Shown: positions 9,478-18,182, counted from the first letter of the stretch. The stretch: DNA of 64,000 nucleotides from Methanolobus vulcani (GCF_900100715.1 NZ_FNCA01000012.1:1-64000), one strand, 5' to 3'. Notes: generated by a model from the sequence alone, not told the origin. Program-made: numbers and translations.

Positions 9478-10724
9478 TAGTTCTCTCCTGTAAGATAGTT
9501 TTTCATAATTTTGATGGCACAGTAATCTCCACACATGGAACATGGCCCTTCATCAGGACACATCTGTGCAGGTCTGGTAGGGTCTATAGCAAGTTCTGCC
9601 TGTCCTCTCCAGTCAAAGTTTGCTCTCTTTTCAGCTAGCATCAGGTCAGCATCAGTTAATCCATATTTCATGGAATCTCCGATGTGAGCTGCAATCCTGA
9701 ATGCAATAAGTCCTTCTTTAACCTGTTGCGGGTTTGGAAGTGAAAGATGTTCTGCAGGTGTAATGTAACAGAGATAATCTGCTCCGGCACCACTGGCCAT
9801 ACTTGCGCCAACTGCTCCTGCAATATGGTCGTATCCAACAGCAATATCAGTAGGAAGTGGTCCTGCAACAAACAATGGAAAATCAGCTTTTTCCTTGTAT
9901 AATTTCACAGAATCCCGAATGTCAGATGCCTGAATGTGTCCCCCCATTCCGTTGATTATAACTTGCACGCCCATTTCATTTGCTCTTTTAGCAAGTGCTG
10001 CATTAGTTTCAATTTCCATTAACTGGGCACTATCTTTCAGGTCATGTACGCATCCGCTTCGCATTGTATTTCCAAGTGACAGGACGACATCATTCTCCCT
10101 AAGTATCTCCATTATCTCGTCAAAATGCTCAATGAAAGGATTCTCACATTCATTAAGAAGCATGAAACTGCTGGTAAAGGAGCCACCTTTTGAAACCATT
10201 CCCATAACCCTGCCTGTGTCTTTGAGTTGTTCAAGCATCTCCTTTTCCACGCAATGAAGCAGCACTGAACTTACTCCTTCATCAACATGTTTTTTCAGGT
10301 AGGAAAGAATGTCATCGGTAGTTACATTCTCCATTCCACATTCAACTATTGTCTGGTAAATAGGAACAGTTGTTACAGGAAGTTCTGTGTTCTCAAACAC
10401 CATTTTCCTGATGGCAGAGATATCTCCTCCCATTGACAGATCAGTAATTGTAGCCGCTCCGTATTGCTGTGCGATCTTCACCTTTTCGATCTCTGCTTCA
10501 GGGTCAATTGCAGCTGATGATGTTCCCAGGTTAACATTGATCTTGGTGCTGGCACCTTTGCCGATCGCAACAGGCGGGCACCCTTTGCGAGTCATTATAA
10601 CAAGGCTGCCGTTTGCAACTCTTTCCAGAACAAGTTCTTTATCAATATTCTCTTTTTTTCCAATTTCCAGCATCTCAGGTGTGAGGGTGCCCTCTTTTGC
10701 ATGGTCGATCTGCGTTTTTGTCAT
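9477..10724 (-). CDS. thiC: Phosphomethylpyrimidine synthase (ThiC)
   Basis: A 415-residue radical-SAM enzyme that converts aminoimidazole ribotide to hydroxymethylpyrimidine phosphate for thiamine synthesis. Family motifs are visible: TRKGCPPVAIGKG, NVNLGTSSA, TITDLSMGGDI, ETELPVTTVPIYQ and GAGADYLCYITPAEHL. The C-terminal iron-sulfur motif reads CSMCGDYC, i.e. CX2CX3C by my count; the usual bacterial form is CX2CX4C. The length matches the short archaeal form. It starts two bases after metF and overlaps cofE. No thiamine (THI-box) riboswitch is recognisable upstream. Confidence 0.94.
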   Translation of the reverse strand: MTKTQIDHAKEGTLTPEMLEIGKKENIDKELVLERVANGSLVIMTRKGCPPVAIGKGASTKINVNLGTSSAAIDPEAEIEKVKIAQQYGAATITDLSMGGDISAIRKMVFENTELPVTTVPIYQTIVECGMENVTTDDILSYLKKHVDEGVSSVLLHCVEKEMLEQLKDTGRVMGMVSKGGSFTSSFMLLNECENPFIEHFDEIMEILRENDVVLSLGNTMRSGCVHDLKDSAQLMEIETNAALAKRANEMGVQVIINGMGGHIQASDIRDSVKLYKEKADFPLFVAGPLPTDIAVGYDHIAGAVGASMASGAGADYLCYITPAEHLSLPNPQQVKEGLIAFRIAAHIGDSMKYGLTDADLMLAEKRANFDWRGQAELAIDPTRPAQMCPDEGPCSMCGDYCAIKIMKNYLTGEN

Positions 10725-10726
10725 TA

Positions 10727-11605
10727 TTATTTCTTCCTGATATCGGCCAGTTCAAGTATGGTTGGTGTATTGTTATGTTTGCCAATTGGCATAAGGTGAA
10801 TTCCACGACAGAGCTTTTGCAGCTCTTTTATTGCCTCTGCACAAATGGCCACTCCTTCTTCCATTGGTCTTTCAGCTGAGTCCATTCTCTCTATAATCTC
10901 ATCAGGCACGCTTATTCCAGGAATGTTCCCGTTCATAAACCGTGCCATGTTTGCAGACCTGAGTGGAATAACTCCGGCAATAATCGGGACTTCAATGTCT
11001 CCGATGGATTCCATGAAGTCTTCGAACATAGAAATATCATAAACAGCCTGCGTCTGCATGAAATCAATGCCTGTTTTGACCTTCTTTCGCAGTTTCATCA
11101 TCTGTGCTTTTTTGGAAGGATCAGTATTTGTCACAGCTCCCACAACAAACTGCGGCGGATTATCAATGACATTGCCTGCAAGATCGAGACCTTCCTGCAT
11201 CTTCCTTATGATATTCAGAAGCTGCACGGAGTCCAGGTCATAGACCGGTCTTGCTTTAGGATGATCTCCTTTTGTTGTGTGATCACCTGTCATAATGCAG
11301 ATGTTCCTGATGCCCATGGAGTATGCCCCAAGCAGATCGGATTGCAGTGCAAGCCTGTTCCTGTCCCTGCATGTAAGTTGCATGATAACCTCATGACCGC
11401 TGTCAAGGAGAGCTTTACTCACTGCCAGTGGACTCATACGCATAATAGCTTTCTGGTTGTCAGTTACATTGAGAGCGTCTACCCACCCTCTTGTGAGTTC
11501 CGCATCAGAAAGCATCTCTGCAAGGTCTGTTCCCTTTGGAGGGCTGACCTCTGCTGTTATCAGAAAATCGTTTGATGTGAGTTTATCTTTGAAGGTCCGG
11601 GACAT
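10727..11605 (-). CDS. metF: 5,10-Methylenetetrahydrofolate reductase catalytic subunit
   Basis: A 292-residue MetF TIM-barrel protein. It reduces methylene-tetrahydrofolate to 5-methyl-tetrahydrofolate on FAD. Motifs include LITAEVSPPKGTD near the N terminus, NVTDN, QLTCRDRNR, NICIMTGDHT and the FMQTQAVYD segment that carries the substrate-binding glutamine. It lacks the eukaryotic regulatory domain. The partner zinc-binding subunit MetV is encoded separately at 19003. A minus-strand ACATATAA box lies just upstream, so the transcript may have a very short leader. First gene of metF-thiC-cofE. Confidence 0.92.
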   Translation of the reverse strand: MSRTFKDKLTSNDFLITAEVSPPKGTDLAEMLSDAELTRGWVDALNVTDNQKAIMRMSPLAVSKALLDSGHEVIMQLTCRDRNRLALQSDLLGAYSMGIRNICIMTGDHTTKGDHPKARPVYDLDSVQLLNIIRKMQEGLDLAGNVIDNPPQFVVGAVTNTDPSKKAQMMKLRKKVKTGIDFMQTQAVYDISMFEDFMESIGDIEVPIIAGVIPLRSANMARFMNGNIPGISVPDEIIERMDSAERPMEEGVAICAEAIKELQKLCRGIHLMPIGKHNNTPTILELADIRKK

Positions 11606-11637
11606 CGGGGAATTATATGTATGTCAGGGTTTTAAAA

Positions 11638-12291
11638 TCATCGCAGGAGGGAATCTAGTTTCTTTTTCAAGAGTAAGTATTTCTCTTCGTTTTCAGGATA
11701 AAGGTTGATTTCTCCAGGCTTGATATTTATTTTGATGGCTTTTGGATAATGGGACATTCTATATGCATTTATGAAAATTATTATGCACATCAGAGGGACA
11801 AAGATTGATCTTATAATTATTTGTAAATCTATATTTCCAATTCTACGCGTGTTATCCAAGGAAAAATATGTTGTCGCCAGTATCGCTGAACCTAAAAATA
11901 AAAAATATGGTATCTTATATTTGTACAAGAAATTGTTAAAATCAGAGATATCTATGATTTTTTCCACAGGTATTGTCGTTTCTCTGAAAAATGGTTTTTT
12001 TATTCTCACTTCATCAGAGTAGATTGATATTTTATAAAGTGCTAGCAAATAGATTGTTGCTAAAATGCACGCACTTATAATCGTAATTCCCCATTCTGTG
12101 AAGATATGTATATAGAATAACTCCATAAAAAATAACATCACTAATGCTGTAGACACGGTGACTACTACGAATATCACTTGAAAGTCTACCATGCTCAAAG
12201 GTACTTTCATTTTGACGACATCGTTTGCTTTGTTCTGATCAACAATTTGTTGAGATGATTTAAAATTTGAATTGCTTTGTTTTGTCTCCAT
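11638..12291 (-). CDS. Membrane protein with possible PH-like domain, paired with the gene at 12293
   Basis: About 217 residues, no family recognised with certainty. Four hydrophobic segments are arranged as two pairs (around FQVIFVVVTVSTALVM and WGITIISACILATIYLLA, then YFLFLGSAILATTYF and SIFVPLMCIIIFIN). Between and after them are short beta-rich stretches (ISIYSDEVRIKKPFFRETTIPVEKI) of the sort seen in bacterial PH domains. The start is uncertain: ATG at 12291 follows the previous stop as TGACATG, ATG at 12306 is an alternative. It is the second gene of a two-gene operon with 12293-12895. Confidence 0.6.
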   Translation of the reverse strand: METKQSNSNFKSSQQIVDQNKANDVVKMKVPLSMVDFQVIFVVVTVSTALVMLFFMELFYIHIFTEWGITIISACILATIYLLALYKISIYSDEVRIKKPFFRETTIPVEKIIDISDFNNFLYKYKIPYFLFLGSAILATTYFSLDNTRRIGNIDLQIIIRSIFVPLMCIIIFINAYRMSHYPKAIKINIKPGEINLYPENEEKYLLLKKKLDSLLR

Positions 12292-12292
12292 G

Positions 12293-12895
12293 TCATGCAG
12301 TTTCATGTGTTTCAATTATCCTTTTCAGTTCTTCAGGTTCCTTTGAGTAAAATATGAAGTTGGATTTGTCGGTATCTACTCTCAGCAAATTTGAGTATGG
12401 AAGTCTTTTCAGTAGATTTATAATAACTACTGCTTCCAGGAATATAAGCCAGAAATCATAAAGGAATAGATTTATTCCTTCCATTAATGAAACTCCTGCT
12501 ATCCCATAAAAGAAGTCTTGCCCGGATTTGTAACTTATATATATTGTAAGAAAAAGTAATATGGTTACTATTGCCAAACGATATGCGTAGTTTCTATTCT
12601 TCTTTATTTGCACATCTTTTATGTCTTTCTTGTTAATCACCAGAGGACTCATAAGAGGTCTGTGAATTATTATCATGTGGGGATCTATCTCAACCTGTGT
12701 CCGTTCTTTAATAAGAAGGATGATGAATCCCATGTACCAGATTACATAAATCAGTATTTTGCATTCTGAAGTTCGCAGGCACAGAGCATAGAGTATTAAA
12801 GTTGCTACTATCATGGGGACAAGAACTTTTAACATGCTTTTGTCAAAGGTCATGTCCAGTTGCATCTTTTGTTTAAACTGGTTGTCTGTGTTCAT
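12293..12895 (-). CDS. Membrane protein with possible PH-like domain
   Basis: A 200-residue protein with hydrophobic segments at about residues 28-60 (in two parts) and 105-160 and a soluble tail (RLPYSNLLRVDTDKSNFIFYSKEPEELKRIIE). The stretch QVEIDPHMIIIHRPLMSPLVINKKDIKDV resembles a PH-domain strand pattern, and the final part looks like the same motif family as the gene at 11638. Function unknown. Transcribed from the E1 promoter element about 200 bases upstream, which leaves a long structured leader (see 12950-13060). Confidence 0.6.
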   Translation of the reverse strand: MNTDNQFKQKMQLDMTFDKSMLKVLVPMIVATLILYALCLRTSECKILIYVIWYMGFIILLIKERTQVEIDPHMIIIHRPLMSPLVINKKDIKDVQIKKNRNYAYRLAIVTILLFLTIYISYKSGQDFFYGIAGVSLMEGINLFLYDFWLIFLEAVVIINLLKRLPYSNLLRVDTDKSNFIFYSKEPEELKRIIETHETA

Positions 12896-12949
12896 TTTAG
12901 CAATCTCTTCTCAAATTAGAACCTGGCATTTCAATAGATCATTTGTATC

Positions 12950-13060
12950 ATCAGGAAGTTGGGGGAGCAAGGCCACATGTATGTGAGTCTAATCGGATTA
13001 CATTGCGACCTTGCAGTTGGTACATTGGGTTCCCACGGACTTTCTATATTTGTGGGGGAC
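12950..13060 (-). ncRNA. Structured leader or small RNA candidate
   Basis: Read on the minus strand from an expected start near 13056, the sequence can fold into a 5' hairpin (GTCCCCCAC with GTGGGAAC) and a second long imperfect hairpin (GCAAGGTCGCAATGTA with TACATGTGGCCTTGC), with TAATCCGATTA pairing inside. It is either the 5' leader of the 12293/11638 operon or a separate small RNA made from the E1 promoter. The plus strand has no convincing gene here. Based on inverted repeats seen by eye only. Confidence 0.35.
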
Positions 13061-13073
13061 AATACTAAAAAAA

Positions 13074-13113
13074 CATTAATTTATTTATGTATTATGGCCA
13101 AAGATTCAAACTG
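13074..13113 (-). promoter_or_regulatory. Promoter element E1 (TGGCCA family)
   Basis: Minus-strand sequence: CAGTTTGAATCTT, then TGGCCATAAT, then a TATA-like ATAAATAAA. TGGCCA is at 13095-13100. The same order is found in E2 (16452), E3 (17968) and, on the other strand, E4 (18149). It reads toward the gene at 12293. Confidence 0.65.
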
Positions 13114-13162
13114 TTTGGTATGGATCAATTATAAAAAAGTACAGGGATGATCAGAAATCTCT

Positions 13163-14095
13163 TTATTCTTTCATTTCTGTTGCACTGAGGTATGCATCTT
13201 CCAGTGAAAGGGAGTTCTCGATAAGTTTGAATACCTGTCCTCCGTTGTTCACAATTAATTTGTTAAGTTCCGGTTTAACATCTGTTTTAGAGTTAACATA
13301 GATCTCCAGAATATTCTTCTCTTTTAATTCGGTCTTTACAACGTATTCCACACCTTCTACTAAAGATACTATTTCAGGTGACATGTTGTAAATTCCAACT
13401 GTAATTACTCCATTTGACTCAAGCCGTCGGATATCTCCGATTGTTCCTTCGGTGATAAGCCTGCCATTCTTCAGGATTCCTATATGGGTGCAGATCTCCT
13501 GAATTTCCAGAAGGTTGTGGGATGAGGCGAATATTGTAATTCCATTATCATTGCAGTCACGGATTATCTGTTTGACCTGTCGCACTCCAACAGGGTCGAG
13601 ACCATTTGTGGGTTCGTCGAGAATGAGTATTTTCGGGTCATTTAAAAGGGCCTGTGCAATGCTTAATCGCTTTTTCATTCCATGGGAAAAAGAGCCTACT
13701 TTTTTTGTCATCTCGTTTTCAAGGCCGACACGTTCCAGTAAAAGCATTGATTGTTCCTGTCCTTCATCTTTGCTAAGACCTTTCAGTCTGGCAAAATAAT
13801 TCATCTGGCTGAGGGCAGTTCGTTCATCATAAAACTCAGAGTCCTGCGGAACCAGACCCAATATATTTTTGATTTTGTCAGCTTCCAGGGACAGATCCAT
13901 ATTATCAATAAGTATCTGACCACCATTTGGAATTGAAAGTCCTGATAGTATTTTGATGGTGGTGGTTTTTCCTGCGCCATTCTGTCCCAGAAATCCGTAT
14001 ATACTTCCCTTTTCCACGTCAAAGGACAGATCTTCCAGTACGTATCTTGGGCCATATTTTTTGTACAGGTTCTTAATGGAGATTGCTGTTGCCAT
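13163..14095 (-). CDS. ABC transporter ATP-binding protein (ABC-2 exporter type)
   Basis: A 310-residue ATPase. Walker A is GQNGAGKTTT, the signature GSFSHGMKKR, Walker B LILDEPTNGLDPVG and the switch ASSHNL. The C-terminal 80 residues form the extension typical of CcmA/NosF-like exporters. It overlaps the permease gene at 14095 by one base, so the two proteins are made together and form one exporter. The substrate is unknown; the neighbourhood of membrane and exported proteins suggests an envelope function. Confidence 0.93.
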   Translation of the reverse strand: MATAISIKNLYKKYGPRYVLEDLSFDVEKGSIYGFLGQNGAGKTTTIKILSGLSIPNGGQILIDNMDLSLEADKIKNILGLVPQDSEFYDERTALSQMNYFARLKGLSKDEGQEQSMLLLERVGLENEMTKKVGSFSHGMKKRLSIAQALLNDPKILILDEPTNGLDPVGVRQVKQIIRDCNDNGITIFASSHNLLEIQEICTHIGILKNGRLITEGTIGDIRRLESNGVITVGIYNMSPEIVSLVEGVEYVVKTELKEKNILEIYVNSKTDVKPELNKLIVNNGGQVFKLIENSLSLEDAYLSATEMKE

Positions 14096-14844
14096 TATAG
14101 ATCTCTCCTTTTAAATACTAATACATCAATGGATAAAGTGGCAATTATAAAGACCAACATTGAAAAGAGGTTCTTGATTATATTGAAATAGTCATTTTCT
14201 CCGGGGAGATTTTTCATCGTTTCTGAAACAGCAAAAGCATAATAGGGGGGAGTTAAGTATCTCAAATACTCGATGCCACCCTGCATAAAGAAGTATATGG
14301 TAATTCCCAGTAGTACTGCTGACATCGTAAATGCTATTTTGTTATTTCCTGACAGAATTGACACAAAAGTAAAGATACTGATAAAGCATCCCAGATACAG
14401 ACTTGAAAATAGCCAGAAAAATATCATTTTCTGCAGGTCAAAGACGTTGCCTGATGTGAAATTATCTACCTGTCCTACAATTGCAACAATAAAAGTAAGG
14501 AATGCAAATATTATGAATAAAAAACAAAACTTGCCAAGCACAAAAGATGCTCTGTCAATTTTTGAAATTATATATCTGACCGTTCCATTTTCAACTTCAT
14601 TGCTTATGCTGTCAAATGCTGTAACAAGTATGAAAAAAGGTCCGATGATCAGTATTATCATGAAAGAAATATAGGTGAACGGAATATTACCCGGATCTGA
14701 AAACAGGAATGCTAAAGATGTGCTGTAGTGCATTGCCAGAATACAAATGAATGCCAATGCACTGCTGAAAAACCATACATGCCTGCTTTTTACCCCTCTT
14801 AATATCTCGTCCTGGGCAACAATTCTTATTTTAGATATATTCAT
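14095..14844 (-). CDS. ABC-2 type transporter permease
   Basis: About 249 residues with six hydrophobic segments (for example VWFFSSALAFICILAM, FMIILIIGPFFILVTAF, FCFLFIIFAFLTFIVAI and NLFSMLVFIIATLSIDVLVF), as in NosY-type ABC-2 permeases. The segment FDSISNEVENGTVRYIISK between helices 2 and 3 is the typical coupling region. I start at the ATG at 14844 (MNISKIRIVAQDE), which fits family N termini; the open frame runs on to 14970, adding 42 partly hydrophobic residues, and an earlier start cannot be excluded. Partner of the ATPase at 13163. Confidence 0.85.
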   Translation of the reverse strand: MNISKIRIVAQDEILRGVKSRHVWFFSSALAFICILAMHYSTSLAFLFSDPGNIPFTYISFMIILIIGPFFILVTAFDSISNEVENGTVRYIISKIDRASFVLGKFCFLFIIFAFLTFIVAIVGQVDNFTSGNVFDLQKMIFFWLFSSLYLGCFISIFTFVSILSGNNKIAFTMSAVLLGITIYFFMQGGIEYLRYLTPPYYAFAVSETMKNLPGENDYFNIIKNLFSMLVFIIATLSIDVLVFKRRDL

Positions 14845-15086
14845 GTTATCAGTCCGTTCTATTATCACTGATGTTGCATGCGACAAATGCTGCAAATGAT
14901 CCAATATCGAATGAATTAAAATATTAATAACTACAAACCCACTTAATAATGCTGTGGCTGCAATCTTCAATTAATATGTTCTATATCCTCGCTGCATTAT
15001 GATTATATGTTTTTCTTCTAATAGTTGAAGTGATTGAATAGGTGGTTATAGCAATTACCAAAATACCAAAAATGAAAGACAAATTC

Positions 15087-15691
15087 TCAAAATCTGTTAT
15101 CTTTTATCGTATGTATTTGTTCATATGTCCAAAAAAAGACTATAGACACAATTCCAAGAATTGTTATTCCTTTTAGTATAGGTAAAACTGGATACTTAAG
15201 AACAGAGTAACGAGCAAGAATGAAAATTGAGCATGTAATATAGAAAAAAATCCAATTTTTTAGATTAATTATATATGTATCATTTTTTATGAAGAAAATC
15301 TTTGATACTTTATCGGCAACAATTATCAGAACTAGTATCCAAAATATCTGATTTATGTTATACATTATGGAACTGTAAATATATACCAGGTATATTAATG
15401 TTAGAAATGCAATTATTTTTATCTGAATTTCTGAGTTTCTCTTATTTGTTTCATCTTTTATATTAAGTGCATGTTTTAGTATCAAATTTATAGAAGAATT
15501 TTCCAAATTCTCTTTCCTCCTATACCAAACCATAATAGTGAAGTGAATTATAGTAATTAATAGCGGCAGAGTAAATTGAACGGATGTTTCTATTGAAATG
15601 TAGCCTTCCAGTTTAACTAAACCAACAATCAGGAAAGAAAAAAATAAACTGGAATAGAACGCCAGATTTCTTCCTTTACAATTGCATTCAT
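15087..15691 (-). pseudogene. Membrane protein gene with a frameshift in its 5' part
   Basis: A multi-pass membrane protein of unknown family. The clear ORF begins only at an ATG at 15533, but the same frame continues upstream with protein-like hydrophobic sequence (SFLIVGLVKLEGY, FTLPLLITIIHFTIM) that has no start codon. In another frame a good start exists: GAGGGGAAGG followed by ATG at 15691, giving MNAIVKEEIWRSIPVYFF before it meets a stop. The two frames meet at a run of seven A (15638-15644). One extra base there would give an intact protein of about 201 residues with five or so membrane helices. It could be a real mutation, phase-variable tract or sequencing error. Confidence 0.65.
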
Positions 15692-15795
15692 TTAATCCTT
15701 CCCCTCAAAATCTACAAAATAAAATATCGCTGATTATGTTTTCATCGATGTTGCTGTTACATAACCCTAATTTTCAAAATTGATGTAGTGCTTTT

Positions 15796-16353
15796 TTAAT
15801 CATAAACTTGATCATCTGAACTAGGAGGAGTCCCACTGGAATCCACATCTACATTACGGTATACAACATCAACTTCCATTTTTTCCCCATTTCGTCTTAT
15901 CTCCCCTGCTTGTTCAATTATGTATTTTATGTTTAGTATGCCCCCGAAATCTACCCAGCCAATTACTCCCGCTTCTGATGCTGTAAAACGAGCTTTGCTT
16001 TTAGAATAGCCAACGACATTTCCATTGTAGATATATATCTCTGGCTTACTTCCTTCATTCATAAGTATGCCGGGTTCTAATTCTAATTTGTATTCTTTCC
16101 CGGATAACTGAATAGTAATTTTGCCAGAATCTGCATCTTTCATGAAAGCTACAGGGTCAACAGTGACAATATCATATTTCGTTATTGAATCGAACCTCTG
16201 TAAATTGACTCCATCATCTCCATTAATTTCTATTTTTTCAAAATGCACATTTTGTGAAGTTTCGTTTGATGATTCTACTGCTTTCTCATTTATAACTATC
16301 AGAGAAACGAATACCAGTACAAAACAAATTATTATAATTTGTTTATTATTCAT
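15796..16353 (-). CDS. Exported protein resembling a protease propeptide domain
   Basis: A 185-residue protein with an N-terminal signal or anchor (MNNKQIIIICFVLVFVSLIV) followed by a soluble beta-rich domain. The segment YIYNGNVVGYSKSKARFTAS ... GVIGWVDFGGILNIKYIIE resembles the propeptide of archaeal zinc metallopeptidases, where a beta-sheet domain precedes the catalytic part; no HEXXH motif or catalytic domain follows. It may be a stand-alone inhibitor-like domain, or a remnant. The resemblance is from memory and uncertain. Preceded by promoter element E2. Confidence 0.55.
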   Translation of the reverse strand: MNNKQIIIICFVLVFVSLIVINEKAVESSNETSQNVHFEKIEINGDDGVNLQRFDSITKYDIVTVDPVAFMKDADSGKITIQLSGKEYKLELEPGILMNEGSKPEIYIYNGNVVGYSKSKARFTASEAGVIGWVDFGGILNIKYIIEQAGEIRRNGEKMEVDVVYRNVDVDSSGTPPSSDDQVYD

Positions 16354-16451
16354 TTATCTCTCGCCTTGCCTTTATACGCTTTTGAGCCGAAATAACTCTA
16401 TAATCTTATGTTGATATATGGTGCATATTATTGCAATGTAGTCGTTTCATT

Positions 16452-16486
16452 TTTTATTTAACTATTATGGCCAGAGCTCAAACTGA
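16452..16486 (-). promoter_or_regulatory. Promoter element E2 (TGGCCA family)
   Basis: Minus strand: CAGTTTGAGCTC, TGGCCATAATA, then GTTAAATAAA. TGGCCA is at 16468-16473, about 115 bases before the start of the exported protein gene at 16353. Nearly identical to E1 and E3. Confidence 0.65.
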
Positions 16487-16663
16487 AAATACTATAGTTC
16501 AATTTTTTGATGCAAAAAGACACCAGTAATAAACAACTTCAAAAAAAGAAAATAGAAGGCTATGGATAACCTCAGCCGATTTCATAAGATGCTACAAGCA
16601 CTTCTCATGTATTTACATCAATAACAAGATTCATGTTCTACCGGATATTGCATACAAAATGAA

Positions 16664-16951
16664 TTAGCGATTTTCCATTGCGATCGTGATCCTGTAAAGA
16701 AGTGATGACAAAACTATCACTGCAACCACCCACAAGATGCCGGTTTCAACCAACATTCTGGAAAAATCCGCACCTGATATGTCCATCAGGTACAAGGAGC
16801 CCGTTACATATCCAACCTTAAAAATATCATTTTGAAATCGGGAGCGTTTCATGTCCGGATCATTATCAAAATACTTGTCCTGCAACAAATAATATAATTT
16901 ATACAGTATCACGGATTCTATTAAAAAAACAAGACTTGATAGCATATCCAT
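16664..16951 (-). CDS. Small membrane protein, unknown function
   Basis: A 95-residue protein with three hydrophobic stretches: near the N terminus (LSSLVFLIESVILYKLYYLL), residues 47-57 (VGYVTGSLYLM) and a C-terminal helix (ILWVVAVIVLSSLLYRI). A GGAG ribosome site lies eight bases before the ATG at 16951. No recognised family. It lies between two genes carrying the TGGCCA promoter elements, but has no such element itself. Confidence 0.65.
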   Translation of the reverse strand: MDMLSSLVFLIESVILYKLYYLLQDKYFDNDPDMKRSRFQNDIFKVGYVTGSLYLMDISGADFSRMLVETGILWVVAVIVLSSLLYRITIAMENR

Positions 16952-17091
16952 ATTAAGATCTCCGATTTTGATTATTGTGAGTGTGATCTCATTTTATATT
17001 AGTTAGAAACTATGCCTGTATTAGATCAATTTGAAATGATCGTATCGGTCTAACACAGTGCAAGTTTCAATCAAGTTTGTTTAATTTGCCT

Positions 17092-17799
17092 TTAATATTC
17101 GTTAGCACTAGCATACCACGTGAAACTGGGATATGTTCCTGCTGGAGATTTTACCTGTACCCCAGCAGCATTAAATCCTACATCAAAAGTGCCTGTTCCA
17201 CTAGCAGACCACTTTGATTCAAACTGAGTTGTAGTGAAAACATTAGGATATAACTTGCCATCGGGATCAGTGAATGTTTGAGATATTGAAGCAACTACTG
17301 GCACGGATAATCCAAGTGTAAGTGTCTTAGTCTCACCACTTTCTGTATACACCGTTCCACTTGGTGACCAATCAACAATTTCTCCATTATTAATATTTTT
17401 GATACCCGTTTTAATCCATTTCAATGGTAATGGCACATTAAGCTTATCAGTAGATTGTACCCAAATAACGAAATAATCATAATCAGGGTCATTTTCATTA
17501 TCGACAGAATACATTCTGTAGGACATCAATTGCTGGCCATAGATGTTACTTGTATCTGATGCATCAGACCCTATTAATGTTAATCCACTTGTAGAAGGAT
17601 TGGGGTTACTTAATGAACGTATGCCAATATCTGATTCATTTAGTAGTATTTCAGGTTTAGAAACATGCTTACTCACCGAAATTCCACCACCATCAAAATT
17701 ATTTACTTCTTTAGCACTCACAGCCGGTACAAACGCCATGCTAACCAGCAACGTTGCCGCAAGCATCATGCTTAATCCAAATATAATATATGTTTTCAT
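17092..17799 (-). CDS. Secreted protein, unknown function
   Basis: A 235-residue exported protein with a classic signal peptide (MKTYIIFGLSMMLAATLLV, then a PAVSAKE cleavage site). The mature part is rich in Ser, Thr, Tyr and Trp and probably all-beta (SYRMYSVDNENDPDYDYFVIWVQST, WSASGTGTFDVGF); it carries no anchor, so it is likely released or surface-associated. The start at 17799 is preferred because GGTGA lies five bases upstream; the adjoining ATG at 17802 is too close. Preceded by a hairpin in the leader (17890-17927) and promoter element E3. Confidence 0.7.
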   Translation of the reverse strand: MKTYIIFGLSMMLAATLLVSMAFVPAVSAKEVNNFDGGGISVSKHVSKPEILLNESDIGIRSLSNPNPSTSGLTLIGSDASDTSNIYGQQLMSYRMYSVDNENDPDYDYFVIWVQSTDKLNVPLPLKWIKTGIKNINNGEIVDWSPSGTVYTESGETKTLTLGLSVPVVASISQTFTDPDGKLYPNVFTTTQFESKWSASGTGTFDVGFNAAGVQVKSPAGTYPSFTWYASANEY

Positions 17800-17889
17800 C
17801 ATTTCACCTTTTGTTTTGTCCCAAAAAGCAAAATTTGACAAGCTTTAAGTATCCTCAAAGCCAACCATAACCTTGCCTTAGGGCGTTCC

Positions 17890-17927
17890 GGGGTTCAAGT
17901 AGACTCTGCAAGTTTAGTTTGAACCCC
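17890..17927. repeat. Inverted repeat in the leader of the secreted protein gene
   Basis: GGGGTTCAA (17890-17898) pairs with TTGAACCCC (17919-17927) around a 20-base loop. It sits in the untranslated leader of the gene at 17092, between E3 and the start codon, so it may affect RNA stability or translation. Confidence 0.55.
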
Positions 17928-17967
17928 ACCCCACATTATTATAATGTGACATCGTAAAATTATTTGT

Positions 17968-18003
17968 TGTTTTATTTATCTATTGTGGCCATCGTTTAAA
18001 CTG
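17968..18003 (-). promoter_or_regulatory. Promoter element E3 (TGGCCA family)
   Basis: Minus strand: CAGTTTAAACGA, TGGCCACAATA, GATAAATAAA. TGGCCA is at 17986-17991, about 187 bases before the start of the secreted protein gene. Confidence 0.65.
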
Positions 18004-18148
18004 AGTATGCAGAACATATAATTTATAATTATAAATTTAATACTTGTCTCGGTTATTTTTTTATAATTCTGCCGGTATGTTACGTTTTCTACGTGGGGTA
18101 CTTTATGTAAAATAATGTGGTATATTTGATGACGTAGTATTTTGAAAT

Positions 18149-18182
18149 TAGTTGGAATGATTGGCCATAATCTATATATCTT
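18149..18182 (+). promoter_or_regulatory. Promoter element E4 (TGGCCA family), upstream of the regulator gene
   Basis: Plus strand: AGTTGGAATGAT, TGGCCATAAT, CTATATATC. TGGCCA is at 18162-18167, about 95 bases before the TTG start of the winged-helix regulator. E4 has the same spacing as E1 but a better TATA box. If the regulator binds the TGGCCA element, this would be autoregulation. Confidence 0.6.

Noticed and set aside
12959-13150. 63-codon ORF on the plus strand across E1
   Set aside because: It overlaps the shared promoter element and the inverted repeats, and its translation has no protein-like pattern.
17881-17930. tRNA-like GGGGTTCAA sequence
   Set aside because: It looks like a T arm, but no acceptor or anticodon stem can be built; it is a simple inverted repeat in a leader.
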